Assembly (NCBI GenBank): GCA_902806105.1
Contig: CADCVI010000141.1
Location: 1 to 29,213 of the forward strand
Direction: 5' to 3'
From: an uncultured Rubrobacteraceae bacterium
Lineage (GTDB): Bacteria > Actinomycetota > Rubrobacteria > Rubrobacterales > Rubrobacteraceae
Length of the DNA stretch: 29,213 nt
Position numbers and translations under genes: made by a program. Of this stretch, positions 27,061 to 29,213 are shown one piece after another (the first letter of the stretch is position 1; each line of letters starts with the position of its first letter). Under the pieces are notes generated by a model. It did not search any database, had not been told where the DNA came from, and saw nothing but the letters and a program-made list of their open reading frames with translations.

Positions 27061-27866
27061 TAGAACCTCCCCTTCCCGTTCAGCAGGCTGCCGACGTCCC
27101 AGTCTTCGAGCTCCTTGAGGCCCGCGTGGTCGGTGAGCTGGAGGTGGACTGGGGTGACGCTGATCTCGCCGGACTCCACGGCGGCGAAGTCCGTCCCCTC
27201 CTCCTCGTGGCGCCCGGGCGGGTTGTTGTAGATGTCGTAGCCGATCCTGCCGCCCTCGCCCTTGACCTCGATAAGCTCATCCTTGTACATCCTGCGCCCG
27301 AGCTTCGTGACCCTGGCGCCCTTCAGCTCCCCCTCGGGGAGGTTTGGGGCGTTGACGGTCAGGATGCGGCCCTCGGGGAGGCCCTCCGTGTCGACCATCC
27401 TGGCGAGGCGGGCGGCGAACTCCGCGACGGGGCCGAAGTGGTACTCGGACTCGTCGTGGTCGTGCCAGGGGCGCTCGACGGCCAGGGAGAGCGCGATGCC
27501 GGGGACCCCGATCACGATCCCCTCGAACGCCGCCGCGACAGTCCCCGAGTAGGTGATGTCGTCCCCGAGGTTCTCGCCGTGGTTGATCCCGGAGACCACG
27601 AGGTCGGGCTGGAAGCCCATGAGCCCCAGGGCCACGAGCCTCACGCAATCCACCGGCGTCCCGGTACAGGCGTAGCCTATGCCGCCGTCGTCCATCTCGC
27701 GCTCCTCGACGTGCAGGGGCGCGCCGAAGGAGATGGCCCTGCCAACCCCCGAGCGGTTCCGATCCGGGGCGACGGTGAGGACCTCCCCCACCTCGTCCAG
27801 GGCCCGGCGTGCCGCGAGCAGGCCCGCCGCGTCTATGCCGTCGTCGTTTGTCAAAACTATGCGCAT
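27060..27866 (-). CDS. surE: 5'/3'-nucleotidase SurE
   Basis: A 268-residue metal-dependent nucleoside monophosphatase linked to stationary-phase survival. The metal-binding NDDG (residues 7-10) is at the N-terminus, followed by VAPDRNRSGVGRAISF (the conserved Ser), ACTGTPVDCVRLAL-type segment and PDLVVSGINHGENLGDDITYSGTVAAAFEG (the Asn of the metal site). The C-terminal IYNNPPGRHEEEGTDFAAVESGEISVTPVHLQLTDH is characteristic. Length is normal. The ATG at 27866 has only a weak GGAAGAG upstream. The HAD phosphatase gene follows with a one-base overlap. Confidence 0.95.
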   Translation of the reverse strand: MRIVLTNDDGIDAAGLLAARRALDEVGEVLTVAPDRNRSGVGRAISFGAPLHVEEREMDDGGIGYACTGTPVDCVRLVALGLMGFQPDLVVSGINHGENLGDDITYSGTVAAAFEGIVIGVPGIALSLAVERPWHDHDESEYHFGPVAEFAARLARMVDTEGLPEGRILTVNAPNLPEGELKGARVTKLGRRMYKDELIEVKGEGGRIGYDIYNNPPGRHEEEGTDFAAVESGEISVTPVHLQLTDHAGLKELEDWDVGSLLNGKGRF

Positions 27867-28089
27867 CCGTCACGCTCTTCCAGGTCGCGGGTCGAAACGC
27901 TCTCCGGGCGGGCTCCGGATTCTACCAAACCGCCGCCCGATCTCACTGCGGCCGCCGCTGGCGCTATGGAAGACCCTCATCGGAAGCTGGCAGGGACGGT
28001 GCGGGCGTAGGGTCCGATAGGCGAGGGTATCTACCATTTCGCGCACTTTCCGGGTACCCTGTCACGATAAGTACAAGAAGGGAGCAGAG

Positions 28090-28866
<777 letters not shown>

Positions 28867-29213
28867 GGGGCGAGCACGAGAACCGCTACACCGTCTGTCG
28901 TATGTGTCGGTCCGGTAGGAGACATAGCCACAATGCCCGAAGAAGCCTCGGGCGTCCCGGGAGGTAACCGCGTCTAACACCCACCTCAGGGGCCTCCGCC
29001 AACGCCTCGCGGGTGCGCTGCTCCTGCTTGCCGTAGCAACGCCTTGAGGGGTGTCGGTCACGGCCACGACCCGGTCGGCGTACTGCGCGTCCGGGAAGGC
29101 GTAGCCGAGCGAGCCGCACGCGTTCGGGCCACCCACGCCGTTCGCGTTTCCGTAGTTGTCGGCCGCGAGTACCACGATGAACGCTACGTCAATCTTCGGT
29201 TGACCGCACCCCC
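28867..29213 (-). other. Right-edge region with a possible broken or partial gene
   Basis: About 350 bases after the TerC stop with no convincing complete gene. On the minus strand a frame enters from the window edge and reads plausibly to about 29045 ([14 protein letters not shown]...[21 protein letters not shown]). It then changes to an arginine-rich composition, as if frameshifted. It could be the 3' end of a gene, possibly decayed. The NYG segment is loosely like the C-terminus of membrane glycosyltransferases, but I cannot assign it. Confidence 0.25.

Noticed and set aside
27874..28089. yybP-ykoY manganese riboswitch before the TerC gene
   Set aside because: I could not find the conserved internal-loop sequences or a terminator before the start; only a short GGGTACCC palindrome is present.

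Overview
The window is about 29 kb of very GC-rich, gene-dense chromosome, mostly housekeeping genes. GTG and TTG starts are common, neighbouring genes often overlap by 1 to 17 bases, and several genes appear to lack a 5' leader. Together with an RpoD/SigA-type sigma factor, a CwlM-like amidase near a thioredoxin gene, a ClpC-N-domain/HTH gene pair and a lone GroES, this suggests an actinobacterium, most likely a deep-branching one such as Rubrobacter. That placement is inference from general resemblance. I see no insertion sequence, prophage or CRISPR array.

Layout. 54-1815: tRNA-Arg(CCG) on the minus strand, then a metallophosphoesterase, a DUF2203 protein and D-aminoacyl-tRNA deacylase (dtd) on plus. 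1904-3889: three minus-strand accessory genes (membrane protein, methyltransferase, small acidic protein). 4237-6744: an ABC-F ATPase with a long leader, a GNAT acetyltransferase, and tRNA-Pro(CGG) on minus. 6804-12131 (minus): D,D-carboxypeptidase, PfkB sugar kinase, thioredoxin, a solitary groES, a CwlM-like amidase and a histone-deacetylase-like enzyme. 12295-12953 (plus): a membrane-anchored thioredoxin-fold protein without its CXXC, translationally coupled to a 37-residue membrane microprotein.

13040-17175 is one minus-strand row: murE, a CsoR-like repressor, a small membrane protein, a coiled-coil protein, pyrE, HU (own promoter and terminator) and pyrF. Divergent from murE, sigA and an inositol-monophosphatase-family gene (17412-19335) overlap. 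19408-22083 (minus) holds accessory genes in two units: an autoregulated-looking TetR plus cupin-membrane fusion, and an HTH protein plus double Clp-N protein. The second unit has an apparently leaderless promoter covered by two copies of the palindrome GTCAA-N6-TTGAC. 22265-28866: a class A penicillin-binding protein, a class V aminotransferase, BioY, surE with a HAD phosphatase, and a TerC-family membrane protein. The right edge holds only an unconvincing broken reading frame.

Main themes are cell-wall synthesis and remodelling (MurE, class A PBP, D,D-carboxypeptidase, CwlM-like amidase), pyrimidine synthesis (PyrE, PyrF), and proteostasis or redox (GroES, Trx, Clp-N, TlpA-like). The best candidates for something undescribed are the Clp-N/HTH locus with its paired operators, the redox-dead TlpA-like protein with its microprotein, the lone groES with a palindrome inside its promoter, and a CsoR-like repressor without metal ligands.
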